Positions 1-6,247 of a DNA stretch of 9,558 bases are shown here, piece after piece. Origin of the DNA: Thermoprotei archaeon (GTDB lineage: Archaea > Thermoproteota > Thermoprotei > Thermofilales > Thermofilaceae); NCBI GenBank assembly GCA_003649495.1, contig QMRZ01000049.1, forward strand, positions 1 through 9,558, written 5' to 3'. Each line of letters starts with the position of its first letter. Position 1 is the stretch's first letter. Below the pieces are notes generated by a model. It was not told the DNA's origin, ran no database searches, and saw only the letters and a list, made by a program, of their open reading frames with translations. Made by a program: the position numbers and the translations under genes.

Positions 1-393
1 CCCCAGCTCTCCAGGCGTCTCAACCTCTCTATAATCTCGGCCTAGGAGGCCGTCTGCTATTATTATGGGCGCACCCACCGTAGCCAGGTCAAACCCGTTT
101 ATAGCGGCCGTCTCCAGGTAATCGACCGCAGTCCTCCTAAAACCCGAGTAGAGCGTAGTCGTGTCAGTCAAGAAGGGCAGCGCGCCCCTCCTCCTAACGT
201 ACTCTACGATGGCTCTGGCCACCTGCGGCCTTACATGCCCCACGTTCCCCCTCTCCCCGAAGTGCATCTTTATGGCTACTAGCTCCCCCTCTCGCAGCCT
301 ATCCCCGAATTCGGTCCTGTCTAGAAGCTTCTCAACCGCTGAAAGTATATTGGATTCCCTCCTCCTAAACTTAAGGAAGTACACCTTAGACAC
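1..393 (-). CDS. DUF362 domain protein, N-terminal part (cut by window edge)
   Basis: This frame stays open to base 1, so the C-terminus lies outside the window; 131 residues are visible. The N-terminus reads MSKVYFLKF, followed by KMHFGERGN at about residues 42-50, PFLTDTTTLY at 73-82 and VGAPIIIADG at 106-115. These blocks match the conserved core of the DUF362 family, which in archaea often carries a C-terminal ferredoxin-like 4Fe-4S part; that part would be off-window and cannot be confirmed. The biochemical role of the family is not established. I chose the GTG at 393 because GGGGAGGA (405-398) precedes it by 4 nt and because family members begin with a short stretch before the first strand. 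In-frame ATG codons at 414 and 444 are alternatives. A weak TATA-like stretch lies near 424-434. Family assignment is firm, start is not. Confidence 0.85.
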   Translation of the reverse strand, partial: MSKVYFLKFRRRESNILSAVEKLLDRTEFGDRLREGELVAIKMHFGERGNVGHVRPQVARAIVEYVRRRGALPFLTDTTTLYSGFRRTAVDYLETAAINGFDLATVGAPIIIADGLLGRDYREVETPGELG

Positions 394-423
394 GCCGTCC
401 TCCCCCACTCGCATGAGTACTAA

Positions 424-434
424 CCCTTTTAGAT
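424..434 (-). promoter_or_regulatory. Weak TATA-like element before the DUF362 gene
   Basis: On the minus strand the sequence reads ATCTAAAAGGG. It would place a transcription start near base 403, giving a short leader containing the GGGGAGGA motif before the GTG at 393. The match to the archaeal TATA consensus is poor, so this is a candidate only. Confidence 0.25.
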
Positions 435-734
435 GTTTACGCATATCTCATGAAGCGCGATCCATGTTAGGCCTAAGCCACTCATAGATACGTGACCTAT
501 CGACTCCGATCACCGGATGCTCCATAAGCCGACAAATCTGGCAGCTGGGGAGAGGCTGAGGAGCCACAATTACCTTCAGCAGCTGATGCAGTTCAATGCG
601 GGCTAAGCGTGAGGCTATGGAAGAGGTAGAGCTGTTAAAGGAGTATAATCAGCTTCCGGGGTATCGCGTCGCCTCAACAACATCTCTAAACTTGGAAAGA
701 GGGCTCCAGCTCGAGGCTGGGGGTCGGGAGGGGC

Positions 735-755
735 GAAAACGGGCATCGAATGCCC
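735..755 (-). terminator. Hairpin followed by T-run (possible terminator)
   Basis: A perfect 6-bp inverted repeat, GGGCAT at 741-746 and ATGCCC at 750-755 with a 3-nt loop, is followed on the minus strand by GTTTTC (740-735). This is the order expected for a stem plus oligo-T terminator downstream of the minus-strand TIM-barrel gene that ends at 810. Archaeal termination relies mainly on the T-run, and four T residues is weak. Confidence 0.35.
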
Positions 756-798
756 CCGCTGGCGTATGCCCTCATCCCCCATAACACTCGCCGCCTAC

Positions 799-811
799 AG
801 CTTAAAAAGCT
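799..811 (-). terminator. Oligo-T tract just after the TIM-barrel stop codon
   Basis: Reading the minus strand, the stop TAG (812-810) is followed directly by C and five T residues (808-804), then AAGCT. The whole 799-811 stretch is a small inverted repeat, AGCTT-AAA-AAGCT. Oligo-T tracts immediately 3' of genes are the usual archaeal termination signal, so this is a reasonable end for the caspase/TIM-barrel transcript. Confidence 0.45.
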
Positions 812-1652
812 AGGGGGAGAGGGACTTCATTAAATTCTCGAGGTAGGCCCTGCCCCTCTTCAGGGATTCCACAACATTGCGGCCAGTCTCATCCTCTAGG
901 ACTAGCCACCCCCTATATCCTACCGTCCTTAGCTTCTCTAAGTACTCCCTCCAGGGCACTAAGCCCTCGCCTACTGTAGCGCTGCGCGTCTCTGGGTTGT
1001 AGTCCTTAGCGTGGGTGTGCACTATCCAGGGGCCCAGGACCTCAACTCCCCTCAGGACCTCCTCCACGCCGTACCTGAGTAGGTTAGCCGGGTCATAGTT
1101 GACCTTGAGGGCTGGGCTCCCTAGATCCTCGAGGAACCTCCTCAGCACCTCAACAGGCTCCATGCCCGTCTCAATGCAGAAGTAGGCCCCCACATCCTCC
1201 GCGTGCTTGGCGACTCGCGATATGCTGTCCCTCATGAGCTTGTACACTGGATCGCGCGGATCCTCAGGTATCTTGCCGGGGTGCGTCGTGACTATGGGTG
1301 CGCCCATCTCTGCGGCCAGCTCCAGCGCCTTCACTGTCTTCTCGATCCTATCCTCCAGCCCCTCAGGGTCGTCGAAGCCCCCGAACCTGCGGGGGCTGCT
1401 CAGCTGTGCACAGAAGCCAGTTATCTCCAGGCCATAGGACTCTACCAGCTCAGCTACCCGGCGCCTGCACTCCGGGCCACACCTATCCGGATCCAGGAGG
1501 CATGGGACCTCGCCGTAATCGACGCACCACAGCTGCACCCCCTCAGCGCCCACCTCCCTGATAATCTCTAGCTGCCTCTCGAGGTCCTTCAGATCCCTCG
1601 TGAGGCCCAGGGACCATATTGTCACGCCTATCCTGAAGGCCCCGCCAGCCAT
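810..1652 (-). CDS. TIM-barrel sugar phosphate isomerase/epimerase-like protein
   Basis: A 280-residue protein of the xylose-isomerase-like TIM-barrel superfamily (AP_endonuc_2 fold), which includes sugar epimerases, inosose dehydratases and endonuclease IV. The first strand is FRIGVTIWSLGL (about 6-17). Probable metal ligands sit at the ends of successive strands: H124 in THPG, E161 in CIETG, D187 in NYDPANL, H212/H214 in HTHAKD, and E253 in LVLEDE. This set matches divalent-metal sugar epimerases better than the multi-metal endonuclease IV site. Substrate is unknown. An unusual cluster of four cysteines occupies residues 43-62. No signal peptide, so cytoplasmic. I chose ATG 1652 because a G-rich ribosome-binding sequence lies just upstream; GTG 1658 is the alternative. 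It starts 16 nt after the caspase gene's stop, so the two are probably co-transcribed. Confidence 0.88.
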   Translation of the reverse strand: MAGGAFRIGVTIWSLGLTRDLKDLERQLEIIREVGAEGVQLWCVDYGEVPCLLDPDRCGPECRRRVAELVESYGLEITGFCAQLSSPRRFGGFDDPEGLEDRIEKTVKALELAAEMGAPIVTTHPGKIPEDPRDPVYKLMRDSISRVAKHAEDVGAYFCIETGMEPVEVLRRFLEDLGSPALKVNYDPANLLRYGVEEVLRGVEVLGPWIVHTHAKDYNPETRSATVGEGLVPWREYLEKLRTVGYRGWLVLEDETGRNVVESLKRGRAYLENLMKSLSP

Positions 1653-1668
1653 GCACACCCCCCCGGCT

Positions 1669-2589
1669 CTATGGGCTGAAGGCCTCAGCTGGATCGCTGT
1701 CGAACATCTCGGGGTCGGAGGGCGGGAGCCCGTAGGCGGCTACGAAGGCGTTCACGTAGTGGTCGGCGTAGTAGAACGCCTCCTCAACGGTCACTACTCC
1801 ATCCAGGGCTCCCCCGCCCCGGCCGTCAGCCTCGCCCCTGAGGATGCCCCTATCGACGTAGTAGTAGCCGAAGAGCGTGTTGCCGAGCTGCAGGACGTCG
1901 TAGGTCAGCTGCTGCTCGCCGCACGCAGCTACCAGCACCACGCTCCTCCCCTCTCCCTCAAGGGCCTCGTAGATGTCGTCCATCCCCCCTGAGAAGCAGC
2001 TTATGATGCATATGAAGACTCGGCGCGCCTCGAGCTCGGACAGCTTCCCTGCTAAGAAGTCGTCGGTTATGCCCCTGAAGTCGTAGCTCACTATGGCCTC
2101 GTCAACGCCGTCCTCCTCATCCCTCGGGTGAGTAGGGGAGGTGACGTCCTCGCTGAAGTTGTAGCCGTGACCGCTGAAGAAGAAGACTACTGTGGAGTCC
2201 TCGTCCTCCCACTTCAGCAGCCAGTCTATCGCTGCCAGTATGGCGCTGCTAGTGGCCTTCTTATTCAGGAGCAGTACTACGTGATCACGCGGAAAACCGT
2301 AGTCCTTCACTAACGCCCTGTAGAACTCCTTAGCATCCTCATCTGGGTGCCAGAGGTCACTAGCACTACCCTCGTAATCGGCTATCCCTATCACGACCGC
2401 CCACTTGTTAGGCTCCCCGGGCTTAGGGATGGGCAGCTTGACAGCCCCACCACCGCCCCCAGCACTCGGCTTATAGACCTCCACCTTAGCCCTGGGGTAC
2501 AGGGGCTTCAGAGGAGGAGACGCGTAGGCCAGCGGCTGGCACAGCGCGGCTAAAGTGGCTAAAGCCAGCATGAGAGCCGCGTACCTCAT
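1669..2589 (-). CDS. Secreted caspase-like (peptidase C14 / metacaspase-type) protease
   Basis: 306 residues. Residues 1-23 form a signal peptide (MRYAALMLALATLAALCQPLAYA) with a likely cut after AYA, so the enzyme should act outside the cell or at its surface. A proline- and glycine-rich linker (about 24-58, with five glycines at 44-48) precedes the C14 domain, which begins at KWAVVIGIADY (62-72). The catalytic pair is H141 in FFFSGHG and C198 in ISCFSGG; EEDGVDEAIVSYD (158-170) and ACGEQQLTYD (222-231) match the substrate-pocket and post-catalytic blocks of metacaspase-type enzymes. The Asp usually two residues before the catalytic Cys is Ile here. Substrate preference cannot be read from sequence. 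The ATG at 2589 is supported by the signal peptide and by a TATA box 27-28 bp upstream; the frame opens further but reads poorly there. The TIM-barrel gene follows at once. Confidence 0.9.
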   Translation of the reverse strand: MRYAALMLALATLAALCQPLAYASPPLKPLYPRAKVEVYKPSAGGGGGAVKLPIPKPGEPNKWAVVIGIADYEGSASDLWHPDEDAKEFYRALVKDYGFPRDHVVLLLNKKATSSAILAAIDWLLKWEDEDSTVVFFFSGHGYNFSEDVTSPTHPRDEEDGVDEAIVSYDFRGITDDFLAGKLSELEARRVFICIISCFSGGMDDIYEALEGEGRSVVLVAACGEQQLTYDVLQLGNTLFGYYYVDRGILRGEADGRGGGALDGVVTVEEAFYYADHYVNAFVAAYGLPPSDPEMFDSDPAEAFSP

Positions 2590-2612
2590 CACTACGAGTT
2601 GGCGCACACGGA

Positions 2613-2620
2613 GATAAAAA
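2613..2620 (-). promoter_or_regulatory. TATA box of the caspase/TIM-barrel unit
   Basis: The minus strand reads TTTTTATC, centred 27-28 bp before the ATG at 2589. That spacing puts the transcription start at or next to the start codon, giving a leaderless mRNA, and it argues against longer versions of the caspase N-terminus. Confidence 0.6.
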
Positions 2621-2663
2621 TGCGGCGCACCTCCGCCTGGAGGCTCGGTGGGGGGCGCAAGGC

Positions 2664-2671
2664 AAATATAC
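2664..2671 (+). promoter_or_regulatory. TATA box of the alpha/beta hydrolase gene
   Basis: AAATATAC on the plus strand is centred about 26 bp before the ATG at 2693, again fitting a leaderless transcript. It lies about 50 bp from the oppositely oriented caspase TATA box, so both genes share a 103-bp divergent promoter region (2590-2692). Confidence 0.6.
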
Positions 2672-2692
2672 TTGAGCCCCCCGTGTGCCCTC

Positions 2693-3445
2693 ATGGACCA
2701 GTGTGGCGAGGAGCCGGCGTGTGTGCCGAGCGCTGGCTACCTGCTGCCCGCCATTCTGCACGTGCCCCTCGACGTGGAGAGGCCGAAGCCCGTCCTCTTC
2801 CTACACGGGTTCACAGGGAATAAGTGTGAGGCGGGGAGGCTATTCGTCGACATGGCACGCGCGGTGTGCGCTGAGGGCTACGCTGCTCTGCGCTTCGACT
2901 TTAGGGGGCATGGCGACGCGCCCCTCCCCTTTGAGGAGTTCAGGATAACCTACGCGCTTGAGGACGCTGCCAATGCCGCTGACTACCTGAAGAGGATGGG
3001 GCGTGTAGACGCTAGTGAGATGGGAGTTGTCGGCCTCAGCATGGGGGGCGGCGTGGCTGTGAGGCTCGCGGCTGAGAGGGAGGACGTGGCGGCGCTAGTC
3101 CTCCTATCCCCCGCCCTCGACTTCACAGAGCTTGCATCAAGCGTGAGCCCCAGGAGTGAGGGGGGCTACGTGTACCTGGGAGCGCTGAGGCTAAAGGCGG
3201 AGAACGCCGTCGAGCTCTCCAGCTTCAGCGTGATGGAGCTGGCTGAGCACGTGCGCGCTGCCACGCTGATTATACACGCGTCTGACGACAAGGTGGTGCC
3301 CATAAGCCAGGCTAGGAGGTTCTACGAGAGGCTAGGGGTCGAGAAGAAGTTCGTTGAGGTCCGGGGAGGCCACGTCTTCGAGGATTACCGCGTTAGGCGT
3401 GAGGTGATAGAGGAGGTAGTCGCGTGGCTCAGAGACCACCTGTAG
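2693..3445 (+). CDS. Alpha/beta hydrolase (serine esterase / S33 peptidase-like)
   Basis: 250 residues, a typical size for a compact cytosolic alpha/beta hydrolase. The oxyanion-hole region is FLHGFTGNK (36-44), RFDFRGHGD (67-75) is the next conserved block, the nucleophile elbow GLSMGGG gives S116, the acid is D199 in HASDDKVVP, and the base is H227 in RGGHVFEDY. All three members of the Ser-Asp-His triad are present. The arrangement fits esterases, acylglycerol lipases and S33-type peptidases of the Hydrolase_4 group; the substrate cannot be fixed from sequence. I chose ATG 2693 over the in-frame ATG at 2648, because the TATA box lies between the two and 26 bp before 2693. The gene diverges from the caspase gene and converges with the M50 gene, leaving 1 nt between the two stop codons. 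Confidence 0.9.
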   Translation: MDQCGEEPACVPSAGYLLPAILHVPLDVERPKPVLFLHGFTGNKCEAGRLFVDMARAVCAEGYAALRFDFRGHGDAPLPFEEFRITYALEDAANAADYLKRMGRVDASEMGVVGLSMGGGVAVRLAAEREDVAALVLLSPALDFTELASSVSPRSEGGYVYLGALRLKAENAVELSSFSVMELAEHVRAATLIIHASDDKVVPISQARRFYERLGVEKKFVEVRGGHVFEDYRVRREVIEEVVAWLRDHL

Positions 3446-3446
3446 C

Positions 3447-4214
3447 CTAGAGGGCGGCTAGCGCGTAGAGGGCGATGCTGGTTGCGATTGCCGCCCCCCA
3501 TGCTGGCCAACTCCACCTCAGCACTTTAGCCCCGTCCAGCTCGCCGAGGGGGATCAGGTTTATCAGCGCTATGATGGAGCTGGCGTAGAAGACCGCCCAC
3601 TTGAGGGGCGAGGGTGGGAGGGGGAGGAGCGCCAGGCACAGCACTATGTTCACCAGGGGGCCTGAGAGGGCGACTAGCCCGAGGCTCCTCCTATCAGGGT
3701 AGTAAGCTGAGATGGCCACGTAGCCGGGCATTATTATCTTGAAGGGCACGTAGGGTATGGCTGAGAGCAGGGTGAGCAGCAGGCCCGTCCCGCTGAGTGT
3801 GAAGCGAGCCGTGAACCCCATCCTCTGGGCGACCAGCTTGTGCGCCAGCTCGTGGGGCAGCACCGCTAACAGGACTGCCAGTAGGGGGGCGAGCACGCCG
3901 CCGGGCCTGAGGGCCCAGGGGTAGGCCAGGGCTATGAAGGCCGCCGCCATCCCGATTGCCAGGTCGCGCAGCTCCCCAGGGTGGAAGACGGGGGTAGGCC
4001 TGAGTAGGGGGCGCGGCGCCGGTCGCCCTGCTACGCCCCTAGCCATCCTCTCCTCACGCTCTATGACGTAGGGGCTTTTAGCCTCGTGTAGGCCGGGGCA
4101 GTTATGGTTCTCGGGAAGGTGATGCTTGACGCAGAAGATGCCGCCACAGTACTTGCACTTGTAGGGGAGGCCCTCTATCTCCTCACCGCAGTACTCGCAC
4201 TTGACCACGTTCAC
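3447..4214 (-). CDS. AN1 zinc finger fused to M50 site-2-type membrane protease
   Basis: 255 residues in two parts. Residues 6-39 form an AN1-type zinc finger (C6, C9, C20, C23, C28, H31/H32, H37, C39). A basic, proline-rich linker (about 52-79) leads to a multi-spanning membrane domain. PHELAHK contains the HExxH zinc motif (H121, E122, H125) and LIPLGELDG supplies the third ligand D227, both diagnostic for M50 intramembrane metalloproteases. Such enzymes cut membrane-bound substrates, often releasing transcription factors; the finger would sit in the cytoplasm and may recruit a partner. The substrate is unknown. The frame opens at GTG 4214, but GTG 4208 lies nearer the TATA spacing (24-25 bp) and may be the real start. 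DUF554 lies 30 nt upstream on the same strand, yet the M50 gene has its own TATA box. Confidence 0.9.
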   Translation of the reverse strand: MNVVKCEYCGEEIEGLPYKCKYCGGIFCVKHHLPENHNCPGLHEAKSPYVIEREERMARGVAGRPAPRPLLRPTPVFHPGELRDLAIGMAAAFIALAYPWALRPGGVLAPLLAVLLAVLPHELAHKLVAQRMGFTARFTLSGTGLLLTLLSAIPYVPFKIIMPGYVAISAYYPDRRSLGLVALSGPLVNIVLCLALLPLPPSPLKWAVFYASSIIALINLIPLGELDGAKVLRWSWPAWGAAIATSIALYALAAL

Positions 4215-4227
4215 ACTATGGGAGCGT

Positions 4228-4237
4228 GGATATAAGC
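4228..4237 (-). promoter_or_regulatory. TATA box of the AN1/M50 protease gene
   Basis: The minus strand reads GCTTATATCC, a good archaeal TATA element, in the short gap after the DUF554 stop codon. Its centre is about 18 bp from GTG 4214 and 24-25 bp from GTG 4208, so the second GTG fits a leaderless start better. Confidence 0.6.
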
Positions 4238-4244
4238 ACTGGCC

Positions 4245-4925
4245 TCAGCAGCCGAGCAGCTGAGAGATGAGGGGCACGAGCACTAGGGCTGGCAACATGT
4301 TCCCCACCCTAACCTTCTTGAGCTTCAGCAGGTTCAGGCTCAAGCCCAGGAGCAGCACGCCACCTGCACCAGTCATGTCCGCCACAGCTCGGGAGGGCAA
4401 GACCGCCCCCGCGAGAGCCCCGATGAGAGCCAGCGAGCCCTGGAAGAGGAGCAGGGGGATCGCCGAGAAGAGGACGCCCACGCCCATAGCTGCGGCATAC
4501 GCCACGGAAACCGCTCCATCCATCACGGATTTAGCGAGCAGTATGGAGGGGTCCCCCATCCCATCCCTCAGCGATCCGATGACTGTCATGGGGCCCACGC
4601 AGTAGGTTAAGAAAGCCGTTATGAGGCCCTCCGTGAAGCCGGAGCCACGGCCTGAGACCCTCCTCAAACGCTCCCCCATCCCCTCCAGCGCCTCCTCCAG
4701 CTTACACAGCTCACCCGCTAAAGCGCCCGCCACCAAGCCCAGCACGAGGCTCACCGGGCTCTCAGCCCTCAAGGCCATTGTCAGCCCCAGGTAGGCGGTG
4801 AATAGCCCCACCGTGTTGAAGACTATCTCCTCGCCCCTACGCGGGAGCCTCCTCTTCAGCAGCAGCCCTGCAATCGAGCCCGCCGCCACGCTCGCCGCGT
4901 TGATGAGAGTCCCCAACACATCCAT
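4245..4925 (-). CDS. DUF554 family integral membrane protein
   Basis: 226 residues, mostly hydrophobic, with about six membrane segments by eye. It carries the conserved DUF554 (YqgA-like) blocks in order: an N-terminal LGTLINAASVAAGSIAG stretch (4-20), YCVGPMTVIGSLRDGM (108-123), KSVMDG (132-137), GVGVLFSAIPLLLFQG (148-163), TGAGGVLLLG (185-194) and VGNMLPAL (207-214). Length and start agree with the family. The molecular function of DUF554 is not established, though a transporter-like role is often guessed from its membrane topology. The ATG at 4925 matches the usual N-terminus, but I see no convincing TATA box or ribosome-binding site before it. It ends 30 nt before the M50 gene's GTG 4214, in the same direction. 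Confidence 0.88.
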   Translation of the reverse strand: MDVLGTLINAASVAAGSIAGLLLKRRLPRRGEEIVFNTVGLFTAYLGLTMALRAESPVSLVLGLVAGALAGELCKLEEALEGMGERLRRVSGRGSGFTEGLITAFLTYCVGPMTVIGSLRDGMGDPSILLAKSVMDGAVSVAYAAAMGVGVLFSAIPLLLFQGSLALIGALAGAVLPSRAVADMTGAGGVLLLGLSLNLLKLKKVRVGNMLPALVLVPLISQLLGC

Positions 4926-5140
4926 ACTGTTCGTCCCTGCCGCTTCATCTCGTTTTCGGCGATGGGAAAGCCTGCACCCCGCTCACAGCCACCCAGTATC
5001 TGTAAGCAGCTGCCGAGCCTCGACAGCGCTAGCTCCTCCCCAGGCTTAGCCCGCCTACGCATCTCTAGACGCGCGGTGTGAGACATAGATGGCAGCGAAA
5101 AGATCATTCCGCGTTTTCCACTACACCTTTCCACAGCATG

Positions 5141-5149
5141 CCTTAATTC
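5141..5149 (+). promoter_or_regulatory. TATA box of the secreted coiled-coil protein gene
   Basis: CCTTAATTC is centred 26-27 bp before the ATG at 5172, predicting a leaderless transcript starting at or next to that ATG. Confidence 0.55.
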
Positions 5150-5171
5150 GCGGCGAGGACCCTTCTCCTCG

Positions 5172-6185
5172 ATGAGGAGGTGGACTGCCCTAGTGATAAT
5201 ACCCGTGCTGCTAGCAGCGCTAGTGGCAGCGCCCCCCGCCCAGGAGCTGCAGCAGGCCAAGGGCGTCGAGAGCCTCATCAAGGTGGCGGAGAAGCTACAG
5301 AGCCTCGTTCACTGCAGGAGCGACGTCCTCCTAGAGTATAACGTCACAGTTTACGCGGAGCTTAACGCCTCCTTCAATGCAGTCCTCAACCTGACCGCTA
5401 GGGGGGATAACTACCTCAGTGCCGCGCTAGAGGCGCTGGAGGCGGGCAATTACACGGACGCTAAGCGCTACGCTGTAATGGCCATAAGGAGCTATGGGAG
5501 TGCGCTGGAGCTCCAGGAGGCAATAGGCGACTCCCTAAACGCATCGTTTAGGGCTTGCAGGACTGTGATAGCTGAGCAGCCTCCCACTACCCCAGCCCCT
5601 GAAGCCAGGGCTAACACCACGTGCAAGTGGTCCCCCGAGTTCTACCCCCTAATGACGGCCTTCAACGTAGCTGAGCTCAGGCTAGAGGAGCTCGAGAAGA
5701 TGCTATCCAGGCTCGAGGAGAAGGGCTTCAACGTTTCCCAACTAGTTCCACTGCTCAAAGAGGCTGAGAAGCTAGTGGAGGAGGGGCGCGCGCTAGCCAT
5801 TAGCTGTAATGTGAGCGCGGCGGCTCACAAGCTAGCTGAGGCTAGGAAGCTTATAGGTCTCATAACCTCTGAGATACACAGGCTCGGCTACGTAGCCCTA
5901 GTACACAAGCTCGAGAAGATGGGAGTAAGGGCTAATATGAGCGAGCTCAGAAGAGCTCTCAAGGCGAGGCGCTTCCTCCAGAAGCTTGAGGAGAAGATAG
6001 AGAGGCTGCTGAAGAAGATCAAGGAGAGACAGGAGAAGCTGGACAAGCACCTGGAGAAGATGCTTGAGAAGCTGAGGGAGAGGATCCAAGAGAACATCAG
6101 GAAGAGGCAGAGCGCGCCCGGCCTGGGCGTTCAGCCAGGACCCCCGCGGGGCCACGGCCACCACCGTGGAGGGAGAGGCCACTAG
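5172..6185 (+). CDS. Secreted, sequon-rich coiled-coil protein with His-rich tail
   Basis: 337 residues, family not recognised. A signal peptide covers about residues 1-23 (MRRWTALVIIPVLLAALVAA, then PPA), so the protein is exported. The rest is largely helical. There are nine N-X-S/T sequons (N57, 65, 73, 93, 123, 148, 187, 213, 255), suggesting a heavily N-glycosylated surface protein, and only four cysteines in the mature part (48, 129, 151, 212), enough for two disulfides. Residues about 258-313 are a highly charged Lys/Glu/Arg stretch with heptad-like leucines, a strong coiled-coil candidate. The C-terminus ends in a Gly/His/Arg tail (GHGHHRGGRGH, 327-337) that could bind metal. No transmembrane anchor other than the signal peptide. 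The next gene, 62 nt downstream on the same strand, is a membrane-anchored regulator whose outer domain is also sequon-rich; a functional pairing is possible but is inference. Confidence 0.8.
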   Translation: MRRWTALVIIPVLLAALVAAPPAQELQQAKGVESLIKVAEKLQSLVHCRSDVLLEYNVTVYAELNASFNAVLNLTARGDNYLSAALEALEAGNYTDAKRYAVMAIRSYGSALELQEAIGDSLNASFRACRTVIAEQPPTTPAPEARANTTCKWSPEFYPLMTAFNVAELRLEELEKMLSRLEEKGFNVSQLVPLLKEAEKLVEEGRALAISCNVSAAAHKLAEARKLIGLITSEIHRLGYVALVHKLEKMGVRANMSELRRALKARRFLQKLEEKIERLLKKIKERQEKLDKHLEKMLEKLRERIQENIRKRQSAPGLGVQPGPPRGHGHHRGGRGH

Positions 6186-6195
6186 CCGAGTAACG

Positions 6196-6203
6196 CCTAT
6201 ATC
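6196..6203 (+). promoter_or_regulatory. TATA box of the membrane wHTH regulator gene
   Basis: CCTATATC lies in the 62-nt gap after the secreted-protein gene. It predicts a transcription start near 6226, leaving a leader of about 22 nt that contains a ribosome-binding site. The regulator can therefore probably be transcribed on its own as well as by read-through. Confidence 0.5.
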
Positions 6204-6235
6204 CAGCCCAGCCGGAGACGTAGTGGGCTAGGAGC

Positions 6236-6242
6236 GAGGTGA
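6236..6242 (+). promoter_or_regulatory. Ribosome-binding site deciding a TTG start
   Basis: GAGGTGA, a strong Shine-Dalgarno match, sits 5 nt before TTG 6248. It decides the start, since no ATG or GTG in this frame precedes the signal peptide. It contrasts with neighbouring genes whose promoters indicate leaderless mRNAs. Confidence 0.65.
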
Positions 6243-6247
6243 GCTAG

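Larger units (their letters stand above)
394..809. other. Gene-poor gap between the DUF362 and TIM-barrel genes
   Basis: About 415 bases with no gene I can defend. The longest plus-strand frame (596-784, 62 codons) has a charged, coding-like first half and a proline/arginine-rich second half, no ribosome-binding site and no recognisable family. A second open plus-strand stretch at about 508-582 is also short and unrecognised. Neither shows intact domain motifs, so they could be decayed remnants or chance frames. I find no tRNA: the GGGCATCGAATGCCC hairpin at 741-755 lacks the TTC of a T-arm. Two terminator-like elements for the minus-strand gene to the right lie in the distal part and are listed separately. 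Confidence 0.5.

Noticed and set aside
161..487. 108-codon plus-strand frame
   Set aside because: It lies largely opposite the DUF362 gene, which has clear family motifs; the plus frame is Ser/Pro/Leu-rich, as expected of an antisense shadow.
741..755. Possible tRNA T-arm (hairpin with ATCGAAT-like loop)
   Set aside because: The loop lacks the TTC of a T-arm on either strand in the proper place, and no acceptor or anticodon stem can be paired around it.
596..784. 62-codon plus-strand frame in the left gap
   Set aside because: It has no recognisable family, no ribosome-binding site, only a poor TATA-like stretch at about 565-573, and a low-complexity C-terminal half. It is mentioned with the gap but not called as a gene.
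1600..1992. 130-codon plus-strand frame opposite the caspase gene
   Set aside because: The opposite strand has an intact C14 domain with catalytic residues; this frame shows no domain of its own.
2486..2761. 91-codon minus-strand frame across the divergent promoter region
   Set aside because: It overlaps the caspase signal peptide and the hydrolase start in other frames and crosses two well-placed TATA boxes; its composition is Arg/Ser/Ala shadow-like.
3443..3449. Stop codons of convergent genes 1 nt apart as a possible shared terminator
   Set aside because: The close spacing is real, but there is no T-run or hairpin here, so no terminator can be supported.
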